The translations under genes and the position numbers were made by a program. From 1-14-0-10-37-14 sp037130845 (lineage in GTDB: Bacteria > Patescibacteriota > Patescibacteriia > Patescibacteriales > Patescibacteriaceae), in assembly GCA_037130845.1 (NCBI GenBank), contig JBAXSE010000005.1:1-64000 (forward strand): a stretch of 64,000 nucleotides of DNA. The letters are read 5' to 3'. This document shows, in pieces, positions 42,035-50,002 of this stretch. How positions within the stretch are numbered: position 1 is the stretch's first letter; each line of letters opens with the position of its first letter. The notes under the pieces are model-generated. The model was given only the letters and a program-made list of their open reading frames with translations, was not told the origin of the DNA and made no database searches.

Positions 42035-42724
42035 ATGAGTCTTGTTGATACAATTTTTTTTTGGCTCGTCACTTATCCGATGTGCGTATTTTTGGGGACT
42101 TTGTTCCGAATCGGAGAATGGTGCGGGGGCGTTGAGATCAGGGGCAAAGACAGGATTCCGAGCGACAAAAAAGGTTTGATTGTCATATGCAACCATCCTT
42201 CTTTGTGGGAGCCGATTTTACTCGGGTACCTTTTCTATCCCAATTTTGTGCGCCATCCGAGCCAATTGCCTTTAGGCACTCCCGACGGCAATAACTATTA
42301 CAAAAAATTGCGTTGGCTGTTTTTGCGGCCGATATTCCTGCCGATTGATCGGGGGAAAGTTGGAGATGTTTCTTCTTTTCGCAGGATGAGAGACGCTATT
42401 AAGAGCGGACGAAGCGTAATGGTTTTCCCGGAAGGCGGGCGGACATTCAAAGGTGATTCTTTTGCCGTTGCTCAATCAGGCAAAAAGATCCGCCAGTTTA
42501 AAAGAGGCATAGCGATGATAGCTCTCAATCTAGGCGCGCCGGTGTTGCCGGTGTGGGTAGAGAATACTGATAAAGTAGTGCCGCAAGGCAAGATTGTCCC
42601 TCGTATTTGGCGCAAATCGATTATTAAGGTCGGACAGTTGATTGAGACGAAAGATTTGGATATTTCTTCGGAAGAATTTAATAGTCGGCTAATGGCAGTA
42701 TTATTAGCCTTGGCTGACGAATAG
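42035..42724 (+). CDS. PlsC-like 1-acylglycerol-3-phosphate acyltransferase family protein
   Basis: A 229-residue acyltransferase-fold protein with an N-terminal membrane helix (IFFWLVTYPMCVFLGTLF). Block I reads NHPSLWEP, so the usual NHxxxxD has Glu in place of the catalytic-dyad Asp. Block II is probably FLPIDRGK, block III FPEGGRTFKGD in place of FPEGTRS, and block IV APVLPVWV. The family acylates lysophosphatidate at the membrane. The Glu change may be conservative or may alter activity. Many CPR bacteria lack full lipid synthesis, so it may remodel acquired lipids. It has its own promoter and terminator. Confidence 0.85.
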   Translation: MSLVDTIFFWLVTYPMCVFLGTLFRIGEWCGGVEIRGKDRIPSDKKGLIVICNHPSLWEPILLGYLFYPNFVRHPSQLPLGTPDGNNYYKKLRWLFLRPIFLPIDRGKVGDVSSFRRMRDAIKSGRSVMVFPEGGRTFKGDSFAVAQSGKKIRQFKRGIAMIALNLGAPVLPVWVENTDKVVPQGKIVPRIWRKSIIKVGQLIETKDLDISSEEFNSRLMAVLLALADE

Positions 42725-42749
42725 CGGAATTTATTTCCGCTATTTTTTT
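42721..42749 (+). terminator. Terminator overlapping the acyltransferase stop
   Basis: ATAGCGGAA-TTTA-TTTCCGCTAT followed by seven T; the stem begins inside the last codons. Confidence 0.85.
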
Positions 42750-42778
42750 GTGCTATACTAAATTGATAAAATTATTCT

Positions 42779-43516
42779 ATGCGCTTGGTCCGCAGCCGAA
42801 ATCTTTTAATCGCTTCTATTATCCCTGCCTTGTGGCTAGGCTGGTATTGGTTACGGCCAAGTTTGCCGCCGCGGCCGATGTCGATTGATATTGATAGCTG
42901 TACTGTTAGCCGGGTGATAGACGGTGATACTTTGGATGCTGATTGCGCCGGCAAAATCACACGCGTGCGTATGATCGGCGTCGATACGCCCGAAGTGGTT
43001 GATCCGCGCAAAACGGTGCAATGTTTCGGCCAAGAGGCGAGCGCCTTTAGCAAAAAACAATTGTCCGGGCAAAAAGTGAAGTTGGAAGCTGATTCGACTC
43101 AGGATGATAAGGACGTTTATGGACGATTATTGAGATATATTAGATTGCCTGATGGACGGCTATTTAACCTGCAATTGATTGAAGACGGCTACGCCTTTGA
43201 ATATACTTATCGGATTCCTTATCGATATCAAGCGCAGTTCAAAGAAGCTGAGCAGCAAGCGCGTATTAAAAAGATTGGCTTGTGGGCCGATAGCGCTTGC
43301 GCGGGACAGCATGGCTCGATTGCGCCTGTTGTTACGGCGGCCTCTTCGACAAGCTCGGGACAGGATAATGACAGGGCGATGGCAATCAAGAAAAGCCGCA
43401 GCAATATTTGCCATCAGCCGGGCAGCGCCAGCTACGAGCAGACTAAGGTTTTTACACCTTATACCAGTATAAACGACTGCCTTAAATCCGGCGGCCGCAT
43501 GCCTAAAAATAAATAA
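42779..43516 (+). CDS. Secreted or membrane-anchored thermonuclease (SNase family)
   Basis: A 245-residue staphylococcal-nuclease-like protein with an N-terminal hydrophobic anchor (LLIASIIPALWLGWYWL). Catalytic residues are in place: Asp in VIDGDTLDAD, Arg and Glu in RVRMIGVDTPEV, and the second Arg in VYGRLLRYI. It should cut DNA or RNA outside the cell using calcium. After a Ser-rich linker comes a small C-terminal motif (NICHQPGSASYEQTKVF and SINDCLKSGGR) often found appended to such nucleases. It could supply nucleotides to a cell with limited biosynthesis. Confidence 0.93.
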   Translation: MRLVRSRNLLIASIIPALWLGWYWLRPSLPPRPMSIDIDSCTVSRVIDGDTLDADCAGKITRVRMIGVDTPEVVDPRKTVQCFGQEASAFSKKQLSGQKVKLEADSTQDDKDVYGRLLRYIRLPDGRLFNLQLIEDGYAFEYTYRIPYRYQAQFKEAEQQARIKKIGLWADSACAGQHGSIAPVVTAASSTSSGQDNDRAMAIKKSRSNICHQPGSASYEQTKVFTPYTSINDCLKSGGRMPKNK

Positions 43517-43525
43517 ACAGAATTT

Positions 43526-44731
43526 ATGACAAAGGAAAAAAAGATTAAGATGTTGATTGCGGGGACGATCCTGATTGATGTGATCGGCTTCGGCATTGTT
43601 ATACCATTGTTGCCTTTTTATGTGCGCCAATTTTCGGTGTCGCCTTTGGCGGTGACTTTGCTATTCTCTGTTTATTCTTTATGCTCATTTTTTAGCGCGC
43701 CGTTTTTGGGGGCGCTATCGGATAAATACGGCCGGCGGCCGGTCTTGATTGCCAGCATAGTCTCTACAGCTATCGGCTGGCTGGTATTCGCTTTAGCCAA
43801 TAGCCTGTGGCTCTTATTTCTCGGCCGGATTATCGATGGTTTGGCGGCCGGCAATTTCTCTACGGCTCAGTCAGCTTTATCCGATTTGGCCAAGGATGAA
43901 AAAGAGCGGGCGGTAAACCTGGGACTGGCTGGCGCGTTGTTCGGCATCGGTTTTATCCTTGGTCCGTTGTTGGGCGGCTTGCTTGGTTTGATCTCGGCTC
44001 GTTTTGTTTTCTTCTTTGTAGCGGCGTTAGCATCGGCTAATGCCCTGTGGGCTTGGCGCGCTTTGCCGGAAACGAATAGCCATCTGCACGCGCAGGCTAA
44101 AATCAGTTTTAATCCATTTTTACCGCTTAAGAAGGCAATACTGGATCATAAAATCCGTCCAGCCTATGGAGTTTGGTTTTTGTTTTCGTTGGCTGCCGCC
44201 AGCCAGCAATCGGTTTTTGCTCTATATATGGGCAAGATATTCAGCTTTAACCAAACGGGCGTCGGCTTGATTATGACTGGCATCGGCGTGGTAATAGTCT
44301 TTAATCAAGGCTTTGGGCTTAAGAAGTTCTGGTTGAAGCGTTTTAGCCAAGGCTTATTACGCCTGGGCGCGCCATTATTTTTCGGCCTTAGCTTGTTGAT
44401 GTTGGCAACCCAGTCATTGTGGATATATTTGGCCGGCTTGTTTGTCGGAAGCTTCGCCCAATCAATCTTGCGAGTGACTGTCACAAGCGAGGCGGTCAGC
44501 GCCGCTGATCCGAAGCGCCGAGGCGAGGTGATGGGCATTATGACTTCGCTTAATTCTCTCGGTATGATTATCGGCCCGCTGATTGCCGGCGCCGCTTTTG
44601 TGGCGCATGACATGCTCGCCTATTATTTGGGCGCTGTTTGCATGTTAATCGCTTTCTTGATTGCCTGGGGTGATAGCCAGCGCCGTCAGCCGATTGCCTC
44701 AACCGATATCCCGATGCCAGACACAATTTGA
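43526..44731 (+). CDS. MFS drug-type efflux transporter
   Basis: A 401-residue major facilitator with twelve predicted helices. Motif A reads GALSDKYGRRPVL after helix 2, and GAALFGIGFILGPLLGG-like motif C appears in helix 5 (GALFGIGFILGPLLGG). Both suggest a DHA1-type proton antiporter resembling TetA. LNSLGMIIGPLIAG lies in helix 11. It starts 9 bp after the nuclease gene. The substrate cannot be inferred. Confidence 0.9.
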   Translation: MTKEKKIKMLIAGTILIDVIGFGIVIPLLPFYVRQFSVSPLAVTLLFSVYSLCSFFSAPFLGALSDKYGRRPVLIASIVSTAIGWLVFALANSLWLLFLGRIIDGLAAGNFSTAQSALSDLAKDEKERAVNLGLAGALFGIGFILGPLLGGLLGLISARFVFFFVAALASANALWAWRALPETNSHLHAQAKISFNPFLPLKKAILDHKIRPAYGVWFLFSLAAASQQSVFALYMGKIFSFNQTGVGLIMTGIGVVIVFNQGFGLKKFWLKRFSQGLLRLGAPLFFGLSLLMLATQSLWIYLAGLFVGSFAQSILRVTVTSEAVSAADPKRRGEVMGIMTSLNSLGMIIGPLIAGAAFVAHDMLAYYLGAVCMLIAFLIAWGDSQRRQPIASTDIPMPDTI

Positions 44732-44756
44732 GTATTTCCCTGTGGAATGTTATAAT
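44728..44756 (+). promoter_or_regulatory. Promoter of the trypsin-like protease gene
   Basis: TTGAGT, a 17-bp spacer and TATAAT, 28 bp before the ATG. Confidence 0.75.
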
Positions 44757-44784
44757 TAGCTCACTTAATTAAATAGCAATCATT

Positions 44785-46560
44785 ATGACAAAGAAAAAAA
44801 TCGTCTTCGCGGCAATTGTCTTGTTTTTTTGTTCGTTGTCGGCCCACGCGCAGTCTACAGGCCAAGGCGGCAGCTTGAACATTAACGACTTGCCGGATCC
44901 AAAGCTTAATCGGGCGGTGGTTAAGGTAAAAGTTTATGCAATCACGGCCAGCAACGCGCTGGAGAACCTAGGCTATGGCTCTGGTGTGATCATCGATGAC
45001 AAGGGTACAATCCTGACTAATTACCATGTGGCCGTGTCAGAACGCGATTATGACAACAAACCTCGTGTGATGGGCTATGAAATCTGTTTGAATGAAGAGG
45101 TTAGCCAAGAGCCTGATTGCAGTTATGGCGCATCGTATATTGCCGGAGACAAAGAGTTGGATTTGGCTTTATTGAAAATTGTGCCTTTGCCAGGCGGCAA
45201 GGCTGTCCCTGCGCTGAAGGTAATGCCGATTGCTGAGGGCGACGGCGTCCAAGCCAATGACGAAGTAGTTGCTCTGGGTTATCCGGCTATCGGCGGAGAC
45301 AATATGACCGTGACACGCGGTATTATTTCCGGCAAGCAGGATAAATACGGTAAGAAATGGATCAAGTCTGATGCTATGATGTCCTTTGGCAATTCCGGCG
45401 GAGCGGCCGTCAATCGCAAAGGCGAATTGGTAGGCGTTACCAGCGCCGGGCATTCTGATATGTTGGGCAGTTTGGGTTATATTATAAATGCCGCTTCTAT
45501 CACTCCTTGGATCAAGGCAAACGGCGGCAAGACTCCTGTGCCTAGCGCTTTGGCTGATCGAGTGGCCAAGTTTGCTGCTCAAGAAAAATTGCTGGAAACT
45601 TCCAATGTCTTTACCAGTGAAAAGAATTCTTTCCGTATTACCAAGCCGGCAGATTGGCAGTTTGATTATACTTATGAAAACGGACTGGATATTCTAAAGA
45701 AAGAAGATCGTGAGGCCGGCCGGATCAGTATCTCGGTTATGACTTTTGCTTTTCCGATTACCTCGGCCAATTTTAACAAGATGGTTGACACCAGCATGGC
45801 GGTAGACGATCCCTTTTACCAAGTGCAGAGCAATGATCCGGTTGTTGTTAAAAGCGGTGAAGCCCGCCGCATTGCTACTTCCGGCACCAGCGGCGATACC
45901 AATACTTATATTTTTTCCCATGCCAATAATTATTTGCTGCAAATCAGTTATGATTATGGCTCTAACGATCGTGACGAAAAGATTGTCGAGCAGATTATCA
46001 GCAGTTTGGAAATCATCAATCCGGCTAAGCCGTTTGCGCCGGTTACGACCTTTAAGAGCGATAACGGGGTTTATAATTATGTAGTTAAGCCTGTGAGCGG
46101 CTGGGGTTTGCGGACCTACGCGGGCGATGAGCCGGCAGGTTTTGCCATGAACTCGACCGGCGGCAACTTTTTGATTACGGCAGAATTTTCCAAAGAAGAT
46201 TCCAAGGCAGCCAAGTTGACCAACGATCAAAAGCTGAAGAATCAGCGTAAGCAGCTGGATGCGGCCAAGGGGCAGATGAAAGACATGGGCGTGACAGTCA
46301 GCTATAAGGATAGCGCCACATGCGCCATTACTGACAAACACAAGGGCACTTATGCCGAGATTCTGATGAAAAAAGACGGCAAGACATACTTGGTAATGGA
46401 ATATTCGATTAGGACCCAGGGCAAAGTGCTGTCGTTGAGCAGCCTGGCGCTCAATAGCCGCGGTACCAATATAACCAAGACGCGCGCCGAGCTCGATAAA
46501 GCTTTGTCCGGCTTGACAATCGAAGGCAGCAAGTTCAAAGGCGGCTGCAGCGCCAAGTAA
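44785..46560 (+). CDS. Secreted HtrA-like trypsin-family protease with two unknown C-terminal domains
   Basis: A 591-residue exported serine protease. Signal peptide at 1-23 (FAAIVLFFCSLSAHAQ). Trypsin-fold domain at about 40-255 with the triad His in LTNYHV, Asp in ELDLALLKI and Ser in FGNSGGAAV. No PDZ domain follows, unlike DegP/HtrA. Instead two related beta-rich domains occur (about 275-415 and 425-588), each starting FRITKPADWQF or YNYVVKPVSGWGL and including a helix near QIISSLEII or LDKALSGLTIEG, perhaps PsbP-like. It may act in envelope quality control. Own promoter and terminator. Confidence 0.87.
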   Translation: MTKKKIVFAAIVLFFCSLSAHAQSTGQGGSLNINDLPDPKLNRAVVKVKVYAITASNALENLGYGSGVIIDDKGTILTNYHVAVSERDYDNKPRVMGYEICLNEEVSQEPDCSYGASYIAGDKELDLALLKIVPLPGGKAVPALKVMPIAEGDGVQANDEVVALGYPAIGGDNMTVTRGIISGKQDKYGKKWIKSDAMMSFGNSGGAAVNRKGELVGVTSAGHSDMLGSLGYIINAASITPWIKANGGKTPVPSALADRVAKFAAQEKLLETSNVFTSEKNSFRITKPADWQFDYTYENGLDILKKEDREAGRISISVMTFAFPITSANFNKMVDTSMAVDDPFYQVQSNDPVVVKSGEARRIATSGTSGDTNTYIFSHANNYLLQISYDYGSNDRDEKIVEQIISSLEIINPAKPFAPVTTFKSDNGVYNYVVKPVSGWGLRTYAGDEPAGFAMNSTGGNFLITAEFSKEDSKAAKLTNDQKLKNQRKQLDAAKGQMKDMGVTVSYKDSATCAITDKHKGTYAEILMKKDGKTYLVMEYSIRTQGKVLSLSSLALNSRGTNITKTRAELDKALSGLTIEGSKFKGGCSAK

Positions 46561-46600
46561 AAACTAATCCGCCAGCTGGCGGAGAAAATGTAAAAGGAAC

Positions 46601-46631
46601 AAAAAAGAGGCTTCAGTCGAAGCTTCTTTTT
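46601..46631 (+). terminator. Terminator after the protease gene
   Basis: GAGGCTTC-AGTC-GAAGCTTC flanked by A-run and T-run; it forms part of the left arm of the nested element. Confidence 0.8.
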
Positions 46632-46647
46632 GATAAGATTATCAATC

Positions 46648-46687
46648 ATCTTTCACTGCAGTAAACTAGTTTACTGCAGTGAAAGAT
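46648..46687. repeat. Perfect 40-bp palindrome
   Basis: ATCTTTCACTGCAGTAAACT is followed by its exact reverse complement, centred on ACTAGT. CAATC/GATTG extend the stem past a small bulge. Confidence 0.9.
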
Positions 46688-46726
46688 AAAGATTGTTAGG
46701 GGTGTAGGTTATTAGGTAGAAATGTT

Positions 46727-46776
46727 ATTCTTCGCCTTGGAGCAGTATACTAGTATACTGCTCCAAGGCGAAGAAT
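46727..46776. repeat. Perfect 50-bp palindrome
   Basis: The half-site begins ATTCTTCGCCTTGGAGCAGT and continues to ATACT at the centre, then repeats as an exact inverse. The centre is again ACTAGT, but the arms differ from the first palindrome. Confidence 0.9.
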
Positions 46777-46830
46777 TGTTGCAGTTTAATTGATTATAAT
46801 TATTAAAATTTGTATTGACTAGATAAAAAA

Positions 46831-46860
46831 TAAAAGAAGCTTCGACTGAAGCTTCTTTTA
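46831..46860. terminator. Bidirectional terminator after the 919-residue protein gene
   Basis: TAAAAGAAGCTTC-GACT-GAAGCTTCTTTTA is symmetric with T-runs on both strands and lies 33 bp past the minus-strand stop. Confidence 0.85.
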
Positions 46861-46892
46861 TTTTATTCCTTTTACATTTTTACTTTTAGCTT

Positions 46893-49652
46893 TTACTTCT
46901 GTACCCCTCCGCCCCAGCGCTGGTCGGCGGCGGCTACTATTTCGGCGGCTTGGCCTTGGGTCAGGGGAGCGTTCAGATTAGGCTTGCCGGAGAGTTCTAG
47001 CTTAACGGCCAGATCAGCCGGTGCGCCGCCTACGCCATAGGTGTTAGCGGTAAGCGTTAGTGCGTCTTTGAGGGTTAGGCTGCCGCTGCCCAGATTGACA
47101 TTGCCGGCGTCTTGGGCGTTTTGTAGCATCTTTCCCAAGTCTTGCTTGGTCATCTTTTTGCTCAGATCAATATTGCCTTTGGCATCGGCTTTGAGCGCGC
47201 CATCATCGACCAGGTATTTAACGTCGGCATAAGCCGGATTGTTGTTGTCGATGTTTTTGGCAGGGATGGTGCCATCTTTGAATTTGGCCGTATTGTCTTG
47301 GGTTTCGGCTGTTTTGATTTCTGTTTCTAAGGTTTGGGCGTAAGCCTTGATTAGCGTTGGATCTTTGAGATCGCCGGCCTGAACCTTGTTATTGAAGTCC
47401 GCCACTTTGGCTTGCAGCTCGGCAGCGGTGTCGGGCTGAAAGTTGTAGCTTTTGATTTGGTCTTTGATAAAGGCCAGTGATTTGAAAGTGTCGGTGCTAA
47501 CGCCGGAAATCTTTTTGATGACGGCGATGGTTTTGTCGGCGCCTTGCGATTCGGCCAGCAAGCCTGTCTTGCCTTCCATAAATTTGGCCTGTTCTTCGGG
47601 TGAAAGCAGGGGCATGACATCGGCCATCACGTTGTCGATAAATTGCTTGTCCGATTGACGGCTGGCGGCAATCTGGTCAAAGAGAGCCGGATCAAAGTTT
47701 AACATCGAATTGTTGAGATCCTGGCGGTCTTGCGGTGAGGCAGACTTCATCATGTCGGTAATCTGTTTCTGTTTATCAGCTGAGACCAGGCTGAGGTCAG
47801 GTTTCTGTCCGCTAGTCAGCGCCTTGTCCAGGGCGGCCTTTTCGCTGGCGCTGAGAGCCAAACCGGAATCCTTGGCTATGTTGGCAAGGGAAATCATGGA
47901 TTCGGTTACGCCATCCAATTCTTGCCCGGCTTCGATGTATTTGCCGGCGTTGTATTGGCTGCGAGCTTTAGCAACCTGGTCTTGGGCTTGCTTCAAGACG
48001 GCTTCGGCTTGGGTTGTAGATTTGCCGGCGGCTTTGAGCGAATTGATCAGGCTGCTTAAATCTTTGAGGCCTGGCTCCAGCTGCGCCAAAGATGCGGTGA
48101 TTAAGTTTTTGGCTCGTTCATTGGCAGTGCCGCGGATTATCTTGTCTACCGCATCACCGGTATGCAATTGATCGGCCATTGTCATGTATTGCATGAATTG
48201 ATCAAGGTTGCCTGCGTTAAAGGCGGCCTCGGCTTGATCAATAATCGGTTTAAGCTGTCCAAGGAGAGCTGTCAGTTCGGCAGTATCCATGCCGTAGATT
48301 TGAGCTTGCTTGATTGTTAATTCAAGCGCCTTGACGCCATTCTTGCCTTCTTGCAGTAGGGATTGCTGTCGGCTTTTGGGCATGACTTGTTCTTTGAAGG
48401 CGGCAAAATATTCTTGGAGCTTTAAGTCTTTTAACTCCTTTAGTTTGGCGGCTGACTCTTTGATTTTGCCCGCGTCAAACAGATCTTTGGCTTGTTTGTA
48501 ATAATCTTGGGCTTTGGCAAAGTTAGCCTTAGCTTCGTCGCTGATGGCAACGCCTTTGGCCGCGGCTTGAGCCATGCCTTTTTCACCGGCTGCCAGTTCT
48601 TGGCCGATGCGGTCGATAATCGGACCGAGTTTGGAGGCGGGGATGCGATCCATCATATTGCCAGCGTCCATAGCGGAGGCATCGGGAGCTGATTTGCGCA
48701 GTTCGGCCATGATAGCCATGGCGCCTTTTTTGTCACCGGCCTTGAGCGAGCTATCAGCTTTGTCCAGTTGGGCCAAGGCGGCATTGATTTGGGCTTGTGC
48801 CTCGGTTTGGGAAGCCGGGTCATCGATTTGGCTGGTTTGAGCCAGCGCGTCTTTCATCTTTTTGCGGATGTCATTGATAAGGTCGCTGGTGATGCCTAAT
48901 TTGTCCAACTCTTCCGGCGTCGGAGGCTTAGGCATGGCGCCCAGTAGTTTGCCGGCTTCTTGGACATTGCCTGCGTCCATGGCAGCTTTGGCTTGGTTGT
49001 ATATTTCGCGAGCTTTCTTGATAGAAGCTGTTTGTTTGTCCGCACCTGGTACTTGGCCGTCGGCCAGGTCTTTGGTCTGGTCTTCGGCTTGCGTTAAGCC
49101 TTCGTTGATTTTTTCCAAAGCGGCGGAGATTTGTTCTTTGGCCTTAGCTAAGGCTTCGGGTGGAATTTTGCCTTGCATACCAGCCGGTACTTCGCCGCCT
49201 TGCATCATTTTTTGCACATCCTCGGCGCTGGGAGCGCCTTGAGGCAATTGTCCTTTGGCGGCGTCTAGAGCGGCTTGCGATTGAGCGATAGCGCTTTGGC
49301 AAGCGTTCATGACTTCTGGTGTGGGATTAGCGTCGGTGTATTGGCAAAAAACTTTGCCGTCAGCTCCGGCTTGCATGGTATAGCCTTGGCCGGTGCCCAG
49401 CTGGGTGCCTGCAGACGGTCCGGCATTTTGCTGTGCTTGTTGCTGGGCTTGCTGTTGCCCTTGTTCGATCATCTTTTGAATTTCTTCTTGGCTGGGCGGG
49501 CCCATTTGAGATCCGGACGGCGGTCCATACTGTGAGCCAGAAGGCGGACCCATTTGGGTGCCTGGGGGCGGGCCGTACTGCGCTGAGGTACCAGCAGCAA
49601 TCAGCCCGGTAGCCGCAAGAGCAGCTAACCACGCGAGATGTTTGTTCTGCAT
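46893..49652 (-). CDS. Large secreted helical protein with SLH-like C-terminus
   Basis: A 919-residue exported protein. Signal peptide at about 1-24 (LAALAATGLIAAGTSA). It is followed by a Gly/Pro/Ser/Gln repeat (GPPSGSQYGPPSGSQMGPP) and a Gln-rich stretch. Residues about 140-790 are Ala/Lys/Gln/Asp-rich helices with recurring KAxxxYNAG or xAMDAGNxxEA segments resembling TPR-like helix pairs. Near the C-terminus, PAYADVKYLVDDGALKAD and KKMTKQDLGKML resemble an S-layer homology motif, and a second weak copy may follow. Cell-wall attachment through that end is an inference. It has its own terminator. No enzyme motif was seen. Confidence 0.8.
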   Translation of the reverse strand: MQNKHLAWLAALAATGLIAAGTSAQYGPPPGTQMGPPSGSQYGPPSGSQMGPPSQEEIQKMIEQGQQQAQQQAQQNAGPSAGTQLGTGQGYTMQAGADGKVFCQYTDANPTPEVMNACQSAIAQSQAALDAAKGQLPQGAPSAEDVQKMMQGGEVPAGMQGKIPPEALAKAKEQISAALEKINEGLTQAEDQTKDLADGQVPGADKQTASIKKAREIYNQAKAAMDAGNVQEAGKLLGAMPKPPTPEELDKLGITSDLINDIRKKMKDALAQTSQIDDPASQTEAQAQINAALAQLDKADSSLKAGDKKGAMAIMAELRKSAPDASAMDAGNMMDRIPASKLGPIIDRIGQELAAGEKGMAQAAAKGVAISDEAKANFAKAQDYYKQAKDLFDAGKIKESAAKLKELKDLKLQEYFAAFKEQVMPKSRQQSLLQEGKNGVKALELTIKQAQIYGMDTAELTALLGQLKPIIDQAEAAFNAGNLDQFMQYMTMADQLHTGDAVDKIIRGTANERAKNLITASLAQLEPGLKDLSSLINSLKAAGKSTTQAEAVLKQAQDQVAKARSQYNAGKYIEAGQELDGVTESMISLANIAKDSGLALSASEKAALDKALTSGQKPDLSLVSADKQKQITDMMKSASPQDRQDLNNSMLNFDPALFDQIAASRQSDKQFIDNVMADVMPLLSPEEQAKFMEGKTGLLAESQGADKTIAVIKKISGVSTDTFKSLAFIKDQIKSYNFQPDTAAELQAKVADFNNKVQAGDLKDPTLIKAYAQTLETEIKTAETQDNTAKFKDGTIPAKNIDNNNPAYADVKYLVDDGALKADAKGNIDLSKKMTKQDLGKMLQNAQDAGNVNLGSGSLTLKDALTLTANTYGVGGAPADLAVKLELSGKPNLNAPLTQGQAAEIVAAADQRWGGGVQK

Positions 49653-49683
49653 AGTTGTTTATTGCGGCAAAGCCGCTTAATAT

Positions 49684-49943
49684 AATGTAAAAGCTAAAAG
49701 CGAAAATGTCGCCGTAGGAATATTCGTTCTGCCATTCCATGAGTACATGGAACCTTGGCAGCTTTCGTATAAAAACTAAGGTAGCTTCTCTTTTATTATA
49801 CAACAAAAATGATGAGTTGACAATTATTATTAGACAATAAAAAGTATTAAATAATTAAAATAAAATACATGTCCGGCTTGTCCCGAGCTTGCCCCGGGAA
49901 GGACGCGATAACTTTTACATTTTCGCTTTTTGCTTTTAGCTAC
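49684..49943. repeat. Inverted repeat of AT-rich words, 49.7-49.9 kb
   Basis: AATGTAAAAGCTAAAAGCGA (from 49684) faces TTTTCGCTTTTTGCTTTTAG (to about 49941). The interior holds no convincing gene. Near the right arm is a CCCGAGCTTGCCCCGGG hairpin (49882-49898) shared with 54319 and, inverted, 28164. The remainder of 49653-50002 is AT-rich. Confidence 0.75.
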
Positions 49944-49965
49944 TATATTTTTTTACCTTTCCCAA

Positions 49966-49994
49966 TTGCAATCTCGCCCGAGCCCCTCTATAAT
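49966..49994 (+). promoter_or_regulatory. Leaderless-type promoter of the GT2-GtrA gene
   Basis: TTGCAA, a 17-bp spacer and TATAAT; the ATG at 50003 is 8 bp past the -10 box, so the transcript should start at or next to the ATG. Confidence 0.75.
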
Positions 49995-50002
49995 GTATTG
50001 AT

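Larger units (their letters stand above)
46585..46882. repeat. Nested inverted-repeat element with two perfect palindromes
   Basis: The outer arms are inverted copies of each other: left (46585-46631) runs AAAATGTAAAAGGAAC, then GCTTCAGTCGAAGCTTCTTT; right (46830-46882) runs AAGAAGCTTCGACTGAAGC, then ATTCCTTTTACATTTTT. Each arm also holds a terminator hairpin. Between them are the perfect palindromes at 46648-46687 and 46727-46776. There is no ORF. Similar arms (TAAAAG / CTTTTACATTTT) occur at 49684-49943. Confidence 0.85.

Noticed and set aside
42601..42760. Plasmid or phage signature around the acyltransferase and nuclease genes
   Set aside because: No replication, integrase or phage structural gene is present, and composition matches the neighbours.
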